Assembly: GCA_964036045.1 (NCBI GenBank)
Contig: OZ038381.1
Span: 65,100,242 to 65,164,241, forward strand
From: Eutreptiella sp. 'Long Island Sound 2002'
Taxonomy: Eukaryota; Euglenozoa; Euglenophyceae; Eutreptiales; Eutreptiaceae
Length of the DNA: 64,000 nucleotides
Direction of reading: 5' to 3'
Made by a program: the position numbers and the translations under genes. This document shows positions 20,404 through 31,739 of this stretch, one piece after another. The notes beneath the pieces were generated by a model, which was not told where the DNA came from, made no database searches, and saw only the letters and a list, made by a program, of their open reading frames with translations. Each line of letters opens with the position of its first letter. Position 1 is the first letter of the stretch.

Positions 20404-22147
20404 CCCATGTGTGTTGTGCAGCTGATCAACCTTGGCTCAACAACACCTATGGAACCATGGCTTCGTTGTCTCTATTTGACGCAAGCGCAAGGTGTTGCAA
20501 ATGTGTGCATCGAAACGCTGGTTCTAGGCTCCTACGTTTGATGTAGGCGGCGTGGTTTTGGTCTGCGTTATAAGAATTATTTTGAATTTCTTCACGACGA
20601 TTTGCAAATTTGTTTCCGCAAGTTCAATCATCCGACATCTGGAAAGTTGTAGACACTTGCCGAAGGGGCATGCACGGCTATCATTGAATAATTCAAAGTT
20701 GAACTAGAACATCAGGTCATCATTCGTGTGCCCAAAAGCAGGAGTGGGCCTCTTAACTTCACTGCTTAACAGACACATACCTTTAGATGACAAGGGTGCT
20801 CAAGCATGGACACGGGTGCAGAAATGGGCAAAAACAGATTTGCGAACCTCTTAATTTGTACTTTTTGCCATTTATCTGTATCTCTTTTCGTGTACACGCT
20901 TAAAGTAAGAAGTTGAGAAATTTTTCCTTGGATTGAAACTATCTGAAAATTAGCATTCCATACATGCATTCGCCACGTCAAATAATGCAAGAATGTTATA
21001 ATGTTCCGATAGAACAACCAACAGTGAAGAAAATCAAGTAGGAAGGGTCGTACATATGGCTGAACATTGTAGTAATTGCTTGTATCCTTATAATAATCCA
21101 AAAAAAAAAGTACGGTAATTAATATTCCCCAACCGAGCATAGTTGCGACAGAGGCGCAATCCTCCTATAAAATGCCCAACACACCCCTATCCGCCAATTA
21201 TACCAGTCCATCCCTGCGCCACTGACGTATTGTCTGCAATCTACAGCTTGCCATAGTAGTTTTGACTCTCAACGTTACACATGCAACATAGGACTGCCAC
21301 CATGTGCTCGCTCGACCACACTGTCCACGTCCAAAGCCCTGCAACACTGTTCGTGGAGGCTCATTTTCCCTCCCTAATCAACCCACGAAAATATTTCTCC
21401 ACTTCGAAGTACGCACTCCTTGTAACAATTAAACGGCCCTTCCCACACACCCGCTGCTGATTTTTCCATTGTACATATGCCATCCCCCATATGTCTCCCA
21501 CGCCCCTTCCAATGCCCCCCCCCCCCCTGTCTAACCTAAAACATGCTCCCGTGTTTGTGTGGCAATGAGTCTTGTTCAGTGTTCCTCGCTCCTCTCCGCG
21601 GCCCGGGGTGGAGGAACTACTGTCTGCCGACGCGCCAGCCTTGCAGCCTTGTGAGGATTGTCGCACACATGTGCACACTGCGCCAATCATCCTAGTCTCC
21701 AATTTATGTCCATGCCTGGAAGTGCTGATTTTCTCACTTGTGCGCTCCCCCCCCCGCCCCAGCCAAAAGGACACCGCCCCCTGCAAAGCTAGCTCCCCCT
21801 CCGCTGTTATGGCCCCCCTGGATGGAAAACTTCCTTCTCACTTGTGGTCTACACTCCAACCCCCCTTGTCCCTCTGTCGCACCGCCATGTACGAAAATGT
21901 CATGCTGCTCTTTTTCTTGTGTTGGCATATCTGGCGCTCCCTCCAACATAAAGCTCCAGCACTACCATTGAGCACTGGTAGCACGCAGTATAGACGCCCT
22001 TCCGCCGCCTCCCGGGCTCCTAGCCCGGGGAGGGCTTTAATTCCTATTCAGCAGCTTTCCTAATTTTTTGGGACTTCACGTGATATGTTCCGTTTGCAAA
22101 CGCAAGTTTTAGATCCTAATTCAAAAGGTTGAACATAACCATCGCCG
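20404..22147. other. No gene recognised; poly(C) run and GC hairpin
   Basis: Overlapping frames on both strands between 21361 and 22063 are mutual shadows and I cannot choose one. A run of 13 C lies at 21515-21527. A GC hairpin lies at 22008-22033, with arms CCTCCCGGGCT and AGCCCGGGGAGG and one bulged base. Confidence 0.5.
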
Positions 22148-22495
22148 ATGGCAAATCACAACTCCAAGGGGACGACAAACGACCAAGATGGTGCTCGAAG
22201 GAAAAAACACACAAATTTGCAGGTTGCTGTTTCTGTCAAGTATCACCATGCATGGCCAAATGGAGTCCCATATTTATCTACACTTGTGCCGCATCACGCA
22301 AGCGGTAGCCCCGACAACTTATTAATGTCCCTTGCCACCAATGCACTGTGTTTCTTCGGTACGGCTGTGCAACTGCATAAAAAGAAAATAAACGGGCTGA
22401 ACGAAAGGGCTTCTCCCGAGCGAAAAAGGAAGCGCACAGTGCAGAAGCACATTGGTGCAGTCCATGATTGTACAAATGAACAGCAAACAAAGTGA
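22148..22495 (+). CDS. Hypothetical small basic protein, 115 codons
   Basis: I do not recognise it. An ATG at 22148 opens a frame to TGA 22493-22495. The protein is Lys/Arg/His/Asn-rich with a short hydrophobic segment near residues 60-75 and a strongly basic patch near residues 85-100. It converges on the - strand coding segment ending at 22558 or 22693. Coding status is uncertain. Confidence 0.3.
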   Translation: MANHNSKGTTNDQDGARRKKHTNLQVAVSVKYHHAWPNGVPYLSTLVPHHASGSPDNLLMSLATNALCFFGTAVQLHKKKINGLNERASPERKRKRTVQKHIGAVHDCTNEQQTK

Positions 22496-22692
22496 TGAAG
22501 GAGAGTGAGCTTATGGAGAAATAGAACACAAGATGCAGACAGAAACAGAGTGAAGAATCACAGACGCAAAAGGAAGATATACGCTAATATGTACGTATCA
22601 TGATGTAGACCCTTCTCTTCTCCGTGCTTCTCCTTTGTCATCACCAACGCTTTGTTGCCCCGGCCGCCTCCGCTTGTGGTCTGCCCCTTGAG

Positions 22693-22977
22693 CTATATCG
22701 CCTCGTTCTTATTCTTGTTTCGCGGCTTTAGCGGGATAGGACTCACCTCATCTACCTTCTCGCTAGCGCTGTTCATCGAGCTCTTGCTTGAGGAAGAAGA
22801 GGAGGGGCTTGCCAGGCGGCGGTGAATCTCTTTGAGCGCCCGGCCCGCATCATCCATCTCGAAGTTGAGTCGCACTTGCAAGGAGTTGGCGGGCTGTCCT
22901 ATCCCTTTATGCCGGCTTGCACGAGCTGACGAGGGTTGCCTTACCCGCGGCATCAAAGGCCGTGCCAGTCTTTTCAA
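22693..22977 (-). CDS. Hypothetical protein exon with a candidate 70-base intron
   Basis: The frame ends at TAG 22693. The part below 22875 is protein-like: an amphipathic helix, a run of serines, then a Lys/Asn-rich tail. Upstream, a GGTAAGG donor at 22944 and an AAG acceptor at 22875 would remove 70 bases. They would join an upstream coding segment (F-E-K-T-G-T-A-F-D-A-A) in phase to V-R-L-N-F-E-M, which reads better than the unspliced frame. The 5' start is unclear; one candidate ATG at 23012 would need one T fewer in the run near 22975-22978. Past the TAG the frame stays open to TGA 22558. Family unknown. Confidence 0.35.
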   Translation of the reverse strand: MKRLARPLMPRVRQPSSARASRHKGIGQPANSLQVRLNFEMDDAGRALKEIHRRLASPSSSSSSKSSMNSASEKVDEVSPIPLKPRNKNKNEAI

Positions 22978-23201
22978 AAGGGACCCAAGGCTGCGGCACC
23001 CTCCCTGTTGTCGCCCATAGCCACCAAAGAGAAGGAAAGATTTCCATTTCCGTTTGCAAAAAACTTCATCAAATAGTACAGTTTACAAGAAAACAAGTCT
23101 GACATTTACTTTTCCAACAGCAGCAACAACAACTGCACAAACAAATTGGAACATTCTCTTTCATTGTCAATGGATCACGAAGGGGACACGCCAAAACCCG
23201 G

Positions 23202-23639
23202 TTGTTGCTTATGAAGCCACCAAAAGTGACTAGAAGCCAACCCTACTGCTACCAAAAGAAGCGCAAAGAGATCGGACCCGATTCTGCGACATGCGACAGA
23301 AAGGTGAAGAACTTGTGCATCTTCACATCGCTAACGATCACATCTTTTCTTTTTTCCTTCAATTGTCTAAACGCATCTCTCTCCCACGCCTTTGAACGCT
23401 TTTTCTACTACCTTGCCATAACTTTGGTGTTTTCCGTGTTTTGTTTGAAATGCTGCCTTTTCCTCATTTTTTCTTGCTATATTGCGATGCTTAGTGTTCG
23501 GCGCAACGTTGTACTTTTTTTCCTTGGTCTATTTTATTTGTTTTTAGTGTCCTCTGCTCTTCTTCTCTCGCAATTATTGTATATTTTTTTCGTTTTCTAC
23601 TTTCTACATTTAAACGCTGCTAAAGCGGTTGGTTGGTGA
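23202..23639 (+). other. T-rich hydrophobic open frame
   Basis: A 145-codon frame with three or four Phe/Leu-rich segments that would score as membrane helices. T-rich DNA produces such frames by itself, and I see no other sign of coding. Confidence 0.15.
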
Positions 23640-25825
23640 AATAAAAAAGTTTTTTCCGCAAAATGCAAAGAGCTTTGTTTTTGTAAAGACACTCCTTTCG
23701 GTATCTTAAAAAAATGTTCGCACCTTTGTGGGTTCATTCCGTTTCTTATATGGACATATATTGCAGCTACACCATGTGCTTGCCAATTCGAAGACCTTCA
23801 GGTTGTTGTGGCTTGGTTTTGCCATTTCTACCTTGAGGTCAAAATTATTGCAGCAGCTTTTGGGTATCTCTAGATTCTTTTACCACACCGCGCAACAAGA
23901 GTGGACTAGTATAGTAAAATGTTCACGGCAAAGCAACAATATAGTGGCACACAATCAGTGCGGAGGTGACAGATCGACTTGGGCCACAGAATTTGGTTTG
24001 TACACGTTGTTATTATGTTGATGGTGCTGCAGCAGATGGAATACACCATTACGAAATAGAAGTGCTTCATAGACAAATCACTATTCTTTGTTTGGGATGA
24101 AAAACCTGTATGGTTGGCATGAAAGAAGCTTGAAGCTGGTTGAAATTACGCGAAACAAAGAAAGTCGAAAAATATGAAAAATCATGCAACATTTGGAAAC
24201 CGAACACACCAATTTTTACATAGCATTACTAGAGCTTGAAGAACGGTTAAAATCATCCTCAAAGAGCGCAGTTATTTCCGGTTGGCCAATCGCACGCAAC
24301 TTTGTTCTTGGCTTACACATTTCTTTGTCGTGCATGTTTGTGGTCATCATGGTTAGTGGCTACGGTGATGCGATGTGTCTCGTGCGTGTGAGTCTGTGTC
24401 ATTGTGTTTGCATGCGTCCGCAATGCAGAGAGCAGTTAAGAGTCCTTCACTACAACGTTTTGCAGTGCGCATGAGCCATTATATAGTGTATAGCAGTGCA
24501 AAAATTCATTGAAAATGTATAAATGAGGGAGGAGATGAAGTGCTGTCGGATAAACTCAGGTCAATGCAAAGACACAACAAAAATGAAGACAACATGAAAC
24601 CGAAAGAAAAAGAATAAAGGCTGATGCTCAAGGCGGCACTTCGTGTATGTGTGTTGGCAGTGAGTCTCTATGTAACTATGTGAGTGTAGTGTGGCCATAC
24701 GGAGGCAAAATTATGCTTGGTAGTTTGCTGTTTGCGGGGTCGGTTATAAATGGGACATCAACCGGTAAACACAGAACGGGCAGAGACGAAAAAACAAACA
24801 TTAAAACACCTGAATCATTCTAAACCAAATGAAAACAAAACCTCGTGTGTCTCTGCCCATTGAAATACATATGTAAAACAAAAGAAAAATAAGATCAGCC
24901 ATAAATTTGTGGACTCGCTGGACTCTCGGGAACAACTACGCAGCACATAACTGTTGCACGCACGCATTTCGTTCGGCTTTGCAAAATCACAGTAGCAGGC
25001 CGCGGTTTTTGCAATGGGACTGCCCAAACCCCCAAACATTAGTCCAGAGCCGGGAAAAAATAAACATGAAAAAAATAGACACTGGGAAATTGTAAAACTC
25101 CTTTGAGCGTCTTCACTTGCTTGTGCCCTACCCTACGGCTGATTTTGTGCCCCATCACCATGGCACAATGCGCCTTCCGTTGGCATGGCTGCCATAATGG
25201 GGCCCTGGCACAGCAATGAATTCGAAGCATAATGGTGCCTGAAGTAGTGCTTAGGCTTGAGCCATGACACGGGCATGAATGCATGAAATACCTTCCATCT
25301 GAATTACCTACAGTTGAGGATGTGTGTGCACTTGGCGCATTCCTTCAACTGTTCTCCCAAACCAGCAATAGCATCTTGTTGTTTTTGGGCACACCGTGTA
25401 AGCGCCAATCTAGGGCCATCTTTGCCACCACAGCGCGCCTCTTGTTCCGTGCCCCCACGAGCAGTATGTATTTGAATACATTCGCGCATACTTGTTCATG
25501 CAGGAGCCCCAACTTGGGCGAAACTGCCATCAAAAAAAATAACCCGAAAAATCAACACGAAAAAGAGCTGCATAGAGGGCCTTGCTGTGTTTGCAATCAT
25601 GCATTGCAAAGATGTATGTGCCGAATTTGAAAAGGCTATGGGGCTGATCGGAAAAGCTTTGCATTGAGGACCCCCTCACCTTCCCATCCCCGGCATCCAT
25701 TACGTGGTTGCGCAAAAATTTGCTTGGTGCCTTGGGGCAACAAAAGATTGCCCCAGCAGGTCCGAATGACACCTTCGCCTAAAACTGTACTTTGGTGCCT
25801 GTGCTGCCAACTACAATGGCAGAGG
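23640..25825. other. No gene recognised
   Basis: AT-rich sequence. A 96-codon + strand frame at 24184-24474 (Leu/Glu-rich start, one hydrophobic segment) is the best candidate but has no support beyond being open. Confidence 0.4.
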
Positions 25826-25827
25826 CT

Positions 25828-26194
25828 TTATTGGGGTTTTTGATATGAATCTATTCGCACTGCAAAATCTTTGGCGTGGCACTTAAAATGGAAAGAAACC
25901 TTTCCACCATGTCTCGAAACTGCTCGTTTCACCTTTGATGTGCTGATCCCTGGACGAAAGACAATACAAAGACAATAACAGAACATGGAACAAGAAACCT
26001 GTCCACGTTGTTCAACCATGTTGACGGCAACACAGTGGAGAGGGCCCAGCTGTCGAACACATCCACGCAGGAAAGAAGCAAGGCGAAACTTCATGGGAAC
26101 AGCAGATGAAAATCATGCAACAGAAGTGCACGGCAAAGACAAAATACACCCAAGCAACATGCGTGCAAGGACCGTGAACTGTCCCCACCGCTGA
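25828..26194. other. Open frames on both strands, undecided
   Basis: A - strand frame (26094 to 25828) and a + strand frame (from about 25842 to TGA 26192-26194, with one internal TAA) overlap, and both read plausibly. The + strand one contains C-P-R-C. I cannot choose between them. Confidence 0.15.
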
Positions 26195-26399
26195 TCACCC
26201 TGCCGCTCAACAGCAATCACCTGACGATGTTGAGGCATTGGCACCATTACATTGGTGGAAATATTCCAAACGCCTGGTAACTTCGATTTTTTTCCGAATG
26301 AATTTTTACCACTTTGCAGTGAGCCCCCTGCCTGGAAGAAGTCCCATTGGGAAGCCTGAGTAAGGAAATATGAAAAAACAAGTAACTGTTGTGCGGAGC

Positions 26400-26930
26400 C
26401 TGTACATATCACCAGTACCAGTACCAGTACCAGGGTTCAAGGGTATGTATGCATCAGGCTATGGCTGAGTAACCCCAGGGAGGGGGTGTTGGCTACGAGG
26501 CCTCAGAGGCTGGAGATGACCCACCCACCACCCACCCAGGGGGCAGGGGGGGGGGAGGCTATACCAATGCACCGCTGGCCCACATTGGCTGTAGTTCAGA
26601 GGAAGGACGCCCCGCTCTGTGGGACACTTGGTGGTCCCTATTCCCCAAAATGATTGCTTGTCACGGAGGTGGAAATTCGTCACTCAGGGTGTAGGTCCGA
26701 AGAGGATGCAGAACCGTCCGCCTCCACACTCGAATCCTCGTTGCCAGACAACACAGTACTACGAACGACATGCGTGGAAGGCCCCGTGGTGTCACCCTTG
26801 CGCCTGGGTCTCCTCGTCGACAGCCAACACAAGGGATACACTATTTCAATGACCCTGAGTCGCAAAGCCAGCAAAAGCCAGCACCCAGGACCGGCACCCA
26901 GCACCCAGCACCAGGGGCGTTCTTCCAGAA
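26400..26930. repeat. Short simple repeats
   Basis: CAGTAC-type triplication at about 26412-26433, C/A-rich CCACCCACC runs near 26518-26545, and an AGCACCC-type repeat near 26878-26915. No gene recognised. Confidence 0.5.
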
Positions 26931-27095
26931 ATCACTGAAAAACGCCGTTGGACCCCCACCCCCAATCCCCACCTCTCGACCCACCCATCCCCGGGGCTAG
27001 GGTGTCCGCCACACTAAGTAATAGCCTGGTATGTATGTATGTGTTGTGGGTGTCAGAAGGAGCAAACAGGCATTCAAATAGTATAGTACCTGCGC

Positions 27096-27527
27096 GTGCA
27101 GCAAGATTCAAAAAGAGCCACTGAGCACTTGGGTAGGATTTGTGTGACTGTCCCTGGTCAGCATTTGGAACGCATACTTTCCGCATCATTCGGGCAAACC
27201 TGCATAACGCGCGCTGGCCACATTTACATTTGGGACCGCATGCGGTTGGCCCCCCTTTTGCACTTGCAGCAGCTGATGCCCGAAAAACAATGTCTCTGCT
27301 CAAACCCGTCTTGGGCACTGACACGTCACAACAAATCCGGCGCCCGCCCCAATCGAAAGAGCAGGACGTGTCCCCTCTTCACCGATCGCCTGGTTCTGGC
27401 GGGTGATCGCTGGGGTGTGAGGCTGTGCTCTGGGAAGGTCCTGCCTCTGCCTGTGTCAACGAGAACTCGCGTGGTCAAAGGGGCAGAAGGCGGGCTGGTC
27501 ACAGCTCCCCAGACCCCGGCTGACTGA
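27096..27527 (+). CDS. Hypothetical open frame, 143 codons
   Basis: I do not recognise it. The frame ends at TGA 27525-27527 and starts at GTG, so a true start or acceptor must lie upstream. Composition is mixed and protein-like, with Cys pairs. A - strand frame over the same DNA (27324 to 26932) reads almost as well, so the strand is uncertain. Confidence 0.2.
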   Translation: MQQDSKRATEHLGRICVTVPGQHLERILSASFGQTCITRAGHIYIWDRMRLAPLLHLQQLMPEKQCLCSNPSWALTRHNKSGARPNRKSRTCPLFTDRLVLAGDRWGVRLCSGKVLPLPVSTRTRVVKGAEGGLVTAPQTPAD

Positions 27528-28022
27528 ATCGCTCGCCCCAGCGCTGCAGCACCGAGAACTTGTTGCCGTCGCTGTACTGGTCCTGTGGCACAAAGAGCAG
27601 TGCTGCAGCGATTCCTTTTGGGGGAGTGGGGCAGACATCCACCTGCCGAACCATTCAGTTGGGCGAGGTGATCGACAGCCCCAAACACGTTGTCTTAAAG
27701 CGTGGGTGCCATGGTGGCGGCACGTGTGGGGCTCAGTCTTCCAGCCCTTCCACACCGCGTTCTATGACAATGGCGCGTGCAGCTCTGCAAAGGGCAGCAC
27801 CAGGATAACGAATACTCCATTGGCGCGCTTCAGCAGACAGCGGTACTGGACGGCACTTGACCGAGCGGCCAGCTGGTCACCGACAGCCATTGGTTGCTAA
27901 TTGGCGGCGGTTGGTGGCTCGCCGCTGGCTCCTCCAGCTGCTGTTTGCGCGCCGAACATAGCCCCCTAGACCGTGATGCTGCATCCTCTGACAGTGACTC
28001 TATGCAATAATTCATGACTGCC
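27499..28022 (-). other. Possible downstream exons of the Gly-rich gene
   Basis: From the acceptor at 28023 one frame continues in phase through TAG codons at 27966, 27897 and 27762, with protein-like stretches between them. A separate 51-codon frame (27654 to TGA 27499) also looks coding. If the TAG at 27966 is a true stop, this is 3' untranslated or intergenic sequence. The alternatives are more introns, decay, or stop readthrough. Confidence 0.2.
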
Positions 28023-28150
28023 CTGAGACCAATGGTGTGGCAGTATGGGTGTGGCCATCCACTTGAGCATAGATATTAGCACGAGAATAGAATCGAGGGG
28101 ACCCAGTCGTGCAGGCAGACGGCAGCCGACTTGTACACACGGTATTCTGA

Positions 28151-29305
28151 TTATAGCCCCTTTGAGAAGACAGACCGGGCGAGGGTGACCCAGACAAAGC
28201 GATGGCTGTGAGGCAGCGCCCTTGCAGCCAGGCCCGCTTCCAGCCCAGCAATGCCCCTGCTTTCTGTGACCCCCTGCCACACGACGGAGCATACCTGGTA
28301 GGGTGCGTTGGGGTCTCCAGGCGCACTGAAGTTGCTCATGCCGGGACCACTTTGTGCATCCATCCTTCCGGACCCATATTGCATTGGAGCTCCTCCGCCG
28401 CCACCTCCTTGGCCATACAATAGCCCCGGACTGCCGGGCACCCCCGCTCCGTAGCTTCCATCACCCATCATTTGCCCATCCCCAGGCAGGCCTGCACTGC
28501 CGTATGGTGCGTGCTGCGTGGCTCCAGGCGCCACCTGATTCAGAAAACGCGTTCCTCCTACGCCACCCGCAAGCCTCCGACCCTCCGGAGAGCTCTTGCT
28601 GCGGACGGCAGCTCCCCCACCCTTTCCTCCTTTCCCTGTCTTCATCGGTATCCCTGCGTCCATGCCCTGGACGCCTCCCTGCATCCCTATGCTAGGCACG
28701 CCTTGCATTCCACCACCATACATCCCTCCCACTCCCCCTGTCAGCCCCGAGGGGACTACAACATTACCACCCGCATGCATTCCTGTCAATACTCCTCCCT
28801 GCGTCCCTGCTGCTCCTCCGCCTCCTTGCATCCCACTGCCTGCTGCACTGCCGCCACCTCTGCCAGCACCTTGCATCAAGGAGCCAATGTCCCTCATCAA
28901 GCCCCCAAGCCCCCCCTGCACGCCGCCTTGCCCTCCTTGGATGCCGCCCTGCCCACCATGCATGTCGCCCAAGCCTACCTGGATGCTGCTTTGCCCGTTT
29001 GACATGCCCCCTGGACCTCCTTGCATCCTGCCGGGCATCCCACCGGGCCCAACTTGAACCCCCGGTCCCTGCAGTAGCACTGTTCGCGCGTGTGTCTGCC
29101 GTGCGTGCACTCCTAGCCCTACTTGAATCTGCCCAGCTGCCACCACATCTTGGCCTCCACCGCCATATCCACCTTGTGGATACGCCACCCCCGTCCTTGA
29201 CGGCTTACTGCTTCTGCGTGCATTTTCAGGTTGTGCATGTGCTGCTCCTGCAACAACAGATAGGCAGGCGCTGAGCAGGTACATGAGCACCCGGGACATG
29301 CCCAT
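28151..29305 (-). CDS. Secreted Gly/Met-rich repeat protein
   Basis: A 384-codon frame from an ATG at 29305 in good context (GCCATGG). Residues 1-24 form a classic signal peptide: short basic start, Leu/Val/Ala core, and cleavage after A-H-A before Q-P. The mature part is Gly-rich with many variants of M-Q-G-G-x-G-G, like an extracellular matrix or wall protein. A basic K-T-G-K-G-G-K-G patch lies about two thirds along. At 28295/28294 the sequence CAG|GTATGC is a good splice donor, and the residues beyond it lose the Gly bias. A CTCAG acceptor at 28023 is in phase and would end the protein 18 codons later at TAG 27966. So the last ~48 residues as listed are doubtful. Family unknown. Confidence 0.65.
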   Translation of the reverse strand: MGMSRVLMYLLSACLSVVAGAAHAQPENARRSSKPSRTGVAYPQGGYGGGGQDVVAAGQIQVGLGVHARQTHARTVLLQGPGVQVGPGGMPGRMQGGPGGMSNGQSSIQVGLGDMHGGQGGIQGGQGGVQGGLGGLMRDIGSLMQGAGRGGGSAAGSGMQGGGGAAGTQGGVLTGMHAGGNVVVPSGLTGGVGGMYGGGMQGVPSIGMQGGVQGMDAGIPMKTGKGGKGGGAAVRSKSSPEGRRLAGGVGGTRFLNQVAPGATQHAPYGSAGLPGDGQMMGDGSYGAGVPGSPGLLYGQGGGGGGAPMQYGSGRMDAQSGPGMSNFSAPGDPNAPYQVCSVVWQGVTESRGIAGLEAGLAARALPHSHRFVWVTLARSVFSKGL

Positions 29306-29439
29306 GGCACAGGTGGGGCATATGGGACAGTGAGAGGAGAATAAAAGGGATCGTGCAAAATGTCACTTCCTGAAAAATGGTGCTTTTGTGTCGTGCACGG
29401 TGGCGTGCAACTTTCAAACACAAGAATCTGACAAAAAAA

Positions 29440-29849
29440 ATGGCAAGATAGCCAGTCTCATCAATATTCATCAATATTTGCAGGCACCTGGCAAGTGATG
29501 GATCATTTGTGATTGATGAACCCCGCAGTCCCGTTTGCCCTCCTCTGGAGGCTGCAATGTTGCATGTTTTGTCATCTCTGTATTCGCCCGACTTCCCCGC
29601 ATTTTGTGCCGCAAACATGGTATCGAATTTTTGGATACCAACAATGGTCCATATAAAATGGATACCAACAATGGTCCATATAAATGGATGATCGCCAGCG
29701 AGTGTGCCATCGACCTTTTGAAACCAACCCTTTGTAGAGCAAAAATGTGAGGTGAAATGCTGATCCCAAAGGCACCACCAAAAAGCCCACCTGTGATGTG
29801 AAACCCTCCAAATGTATTTCCATTTTCCACAAGCTGTCTTCAGGGGCAT
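29440..29849 (-). CDS. Hypothetical open frame upstream of the Gly-rich gene
   Basis: I do not recognise it. An ATG at 29849 opens a Trp-rich frame that becomes a charged, soluble-looking segment. It stays open past the start of the Gly-rich gene in another frame, so its end is unclear. A 27-bp tandem duplication (29632-29684) keeps the frame and duplicates nine residues. It could equally be promoter/5' untranslated DNA of the downstream gene. Confidence 0.2.
29632..29684. repeat. 27-bp tandem duplication
   Basis: TGGATACCAACAATGGTCC and eight more bases (29632-29658) are repeated exactly at 29659-29684, except for the last base. Confidence 0.9.
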
Positions 29850-29859
29850 CAGCTCTCAT

Positions 29860-31735
29860 CTACACTGTCACCTGATGTAGTGCTTGCACGAGGATGCTAG
29901 AACCTCAAAAGAAGACTGCTTTGCTTCAACATCCTGCTACAATGACAAATGTGAGTCCCGTGTGCATGTATTGTAAGGGTAAATAGGGCCTGATTCTGGT
30001 GAAAAAGCAAGTTAAAAAAGCGGCGAAACTTCGTTTCCAAAATGTACATGCACATTTAGCAAACCTTCTTACGGTGGGGTTTGTATGCATGAAACATGCG
30101 GGAAGATGTCTTTCACATGATTCCATCGTGGTTTGCTTACATGTTCCATGGTGGTTTGCCTCCATGACTGTGTATTTTAGAGCGTGCAATGCTCCACACT
30201 GCACCTATTGTGTAAACGAGTGAGCTTTCGAAGGGACGGTATCAAGCCCAAAGGGTCAAATTGATGCAGGTCGCTGTTGCACTGTTGCAGTGTTTGGAAA
30301 TGTGAGAAATGATCTTTCCTTTCAGCTGCGTTTCAACGTTGCCCACTTCCATTCACCTTCTTAGGCCCAACTCTGGAAGGTCATGGGCCGTGTTACCACC
30401 AACACTGTGCGCTCTGCACTCTGCACAATCCACTTTGTACATTGCACAGCGACCTGTCCAGGCGACACCTGGTCTAAAAAGGTCAGCCCACGAGCCTTTT
30501 TGCTGCAAATGTGCGATTTCCACCAGGAGATGCAGGTGTTGCTGGAGACTTGAAGCACAAAAGTAGAACAGTGGAAGTTTCAGATATCCGCTTCTGTTTC
30601 TTCAATTGCAAGTCTCAGCACAAGCCGACCGACAAAGATACGGCAGGATTTGCCCAGCCGCTCGCCCCTGCTTCCACCCAGACCAGCTCCGTCCTAATGT
30701 GCAGTCCTTGTCAGGGACCAGCAAGGCTCGATCAGGGGAGCGAACATAAATAATCAGTGTCAGCAGAGGGTCGAACGCGAAAAGCCCCCTCATTTATGAG
30801 CTGGGTAAATCCCAGAGAGTGAATCCTTCTCTATTGTCGTACCATAGAAGGAGGCATCTTGTGTCTTAGCTCTGCAAACGCCTCTGGCCATGGATGTGCC
30901 TCAGGGTTGTAAATGGATGCAGATTCTCTGTGGGAAGGTTTTTAGGGTAGTGCAAACATGTTCCATGCTCTGCAGCTTCTGGGTCAAGAAGGCTTCTCAT
31001 ATGCCTTTTGCTCTACTTTTAGTTAGTTGCTTAGTCAGTAAAGGGCTTAACAAGACGAACCTGTGAGGCTCCCGCAATGTCCCACAAGGCGATGCTCATG
31101 CCAAAATCATGCAAAATGCGCTCAGGACTGGTGCAACACCCAGACTCCTGAACCCCCATGTGATGCCCCTCTGGAAAATGCCCTAGACAACAAGGCAAGG
31201 CCACTTGTTGAGCATGGCCTGGTACGCCATGTAGATGAGAAATTTGCAACGCCTTCACCCCACTGGAGGAGGAGTGGTCTTCGTACCGAACAACCTCACA
31301 CTGCTTGGGATGCTAGCATATCTGTGCTGCCCTTGACCTCCGAAGGTCTGTTGCCACCATATCCATTGTTCCACAGCTGCAGCTACTGAGGGTCAAAGAC
31401 CCTCTGCAGAAAGACTTTGATTCGGGCCTTTCGCCAAAGGGGGGTGAATCAGAGGAAACAAGGAGCTGCCATGACGCAACGTCATGTTGGGGATTGGAAG
31501 GGGCCGGGGGGCTGGTGCAATACAGCCACACAGAGACCATACCTTGTGACGCCATTGCATCAATCTGCAGCTTTTCAGGACTTGACTGATAGTGATGTTG
31601 CCACTGTTGTGTTATGCTCTGTGCAATAGACAAATGCAAGTCAAATAAAAACGTACTACCCCCTGGACAGGCCGTCCCCATCTGCGGCTATTCTCCGACG
31701 AAAACATGAGATGGTGCATCTCAAATTATCTGTAT
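29860..31735. other. No gene recognised
   Basis: Mixed sequence with only short, contradictory frames. Confidence 0.45.
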
Positions 31736-31739
31736 GGGC

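Noticed and set aside
23202-23639. Multi-pass membrane protein
   Set aside because: T-rich DNA alone gives Phe/Leu-rich frames; no start context or conserved feature supports it.
3774-25094. AAAAAAATAGACACT followed by a GAAA-TGTAA-like word at both 3776-3803 and about 25068-25094, as a shared element 3' end
   Set aside because: The exact match is only 15 A-rich bases and similarity stops outside it; one such pair is expected by chance in 64 kb.
26932-27900. A - strand frame interrupted only by TGA, as evidence that TGA is a sense codon
   Set aside because: Other frames on both strands read equally well there, so the pattern is probably chance.
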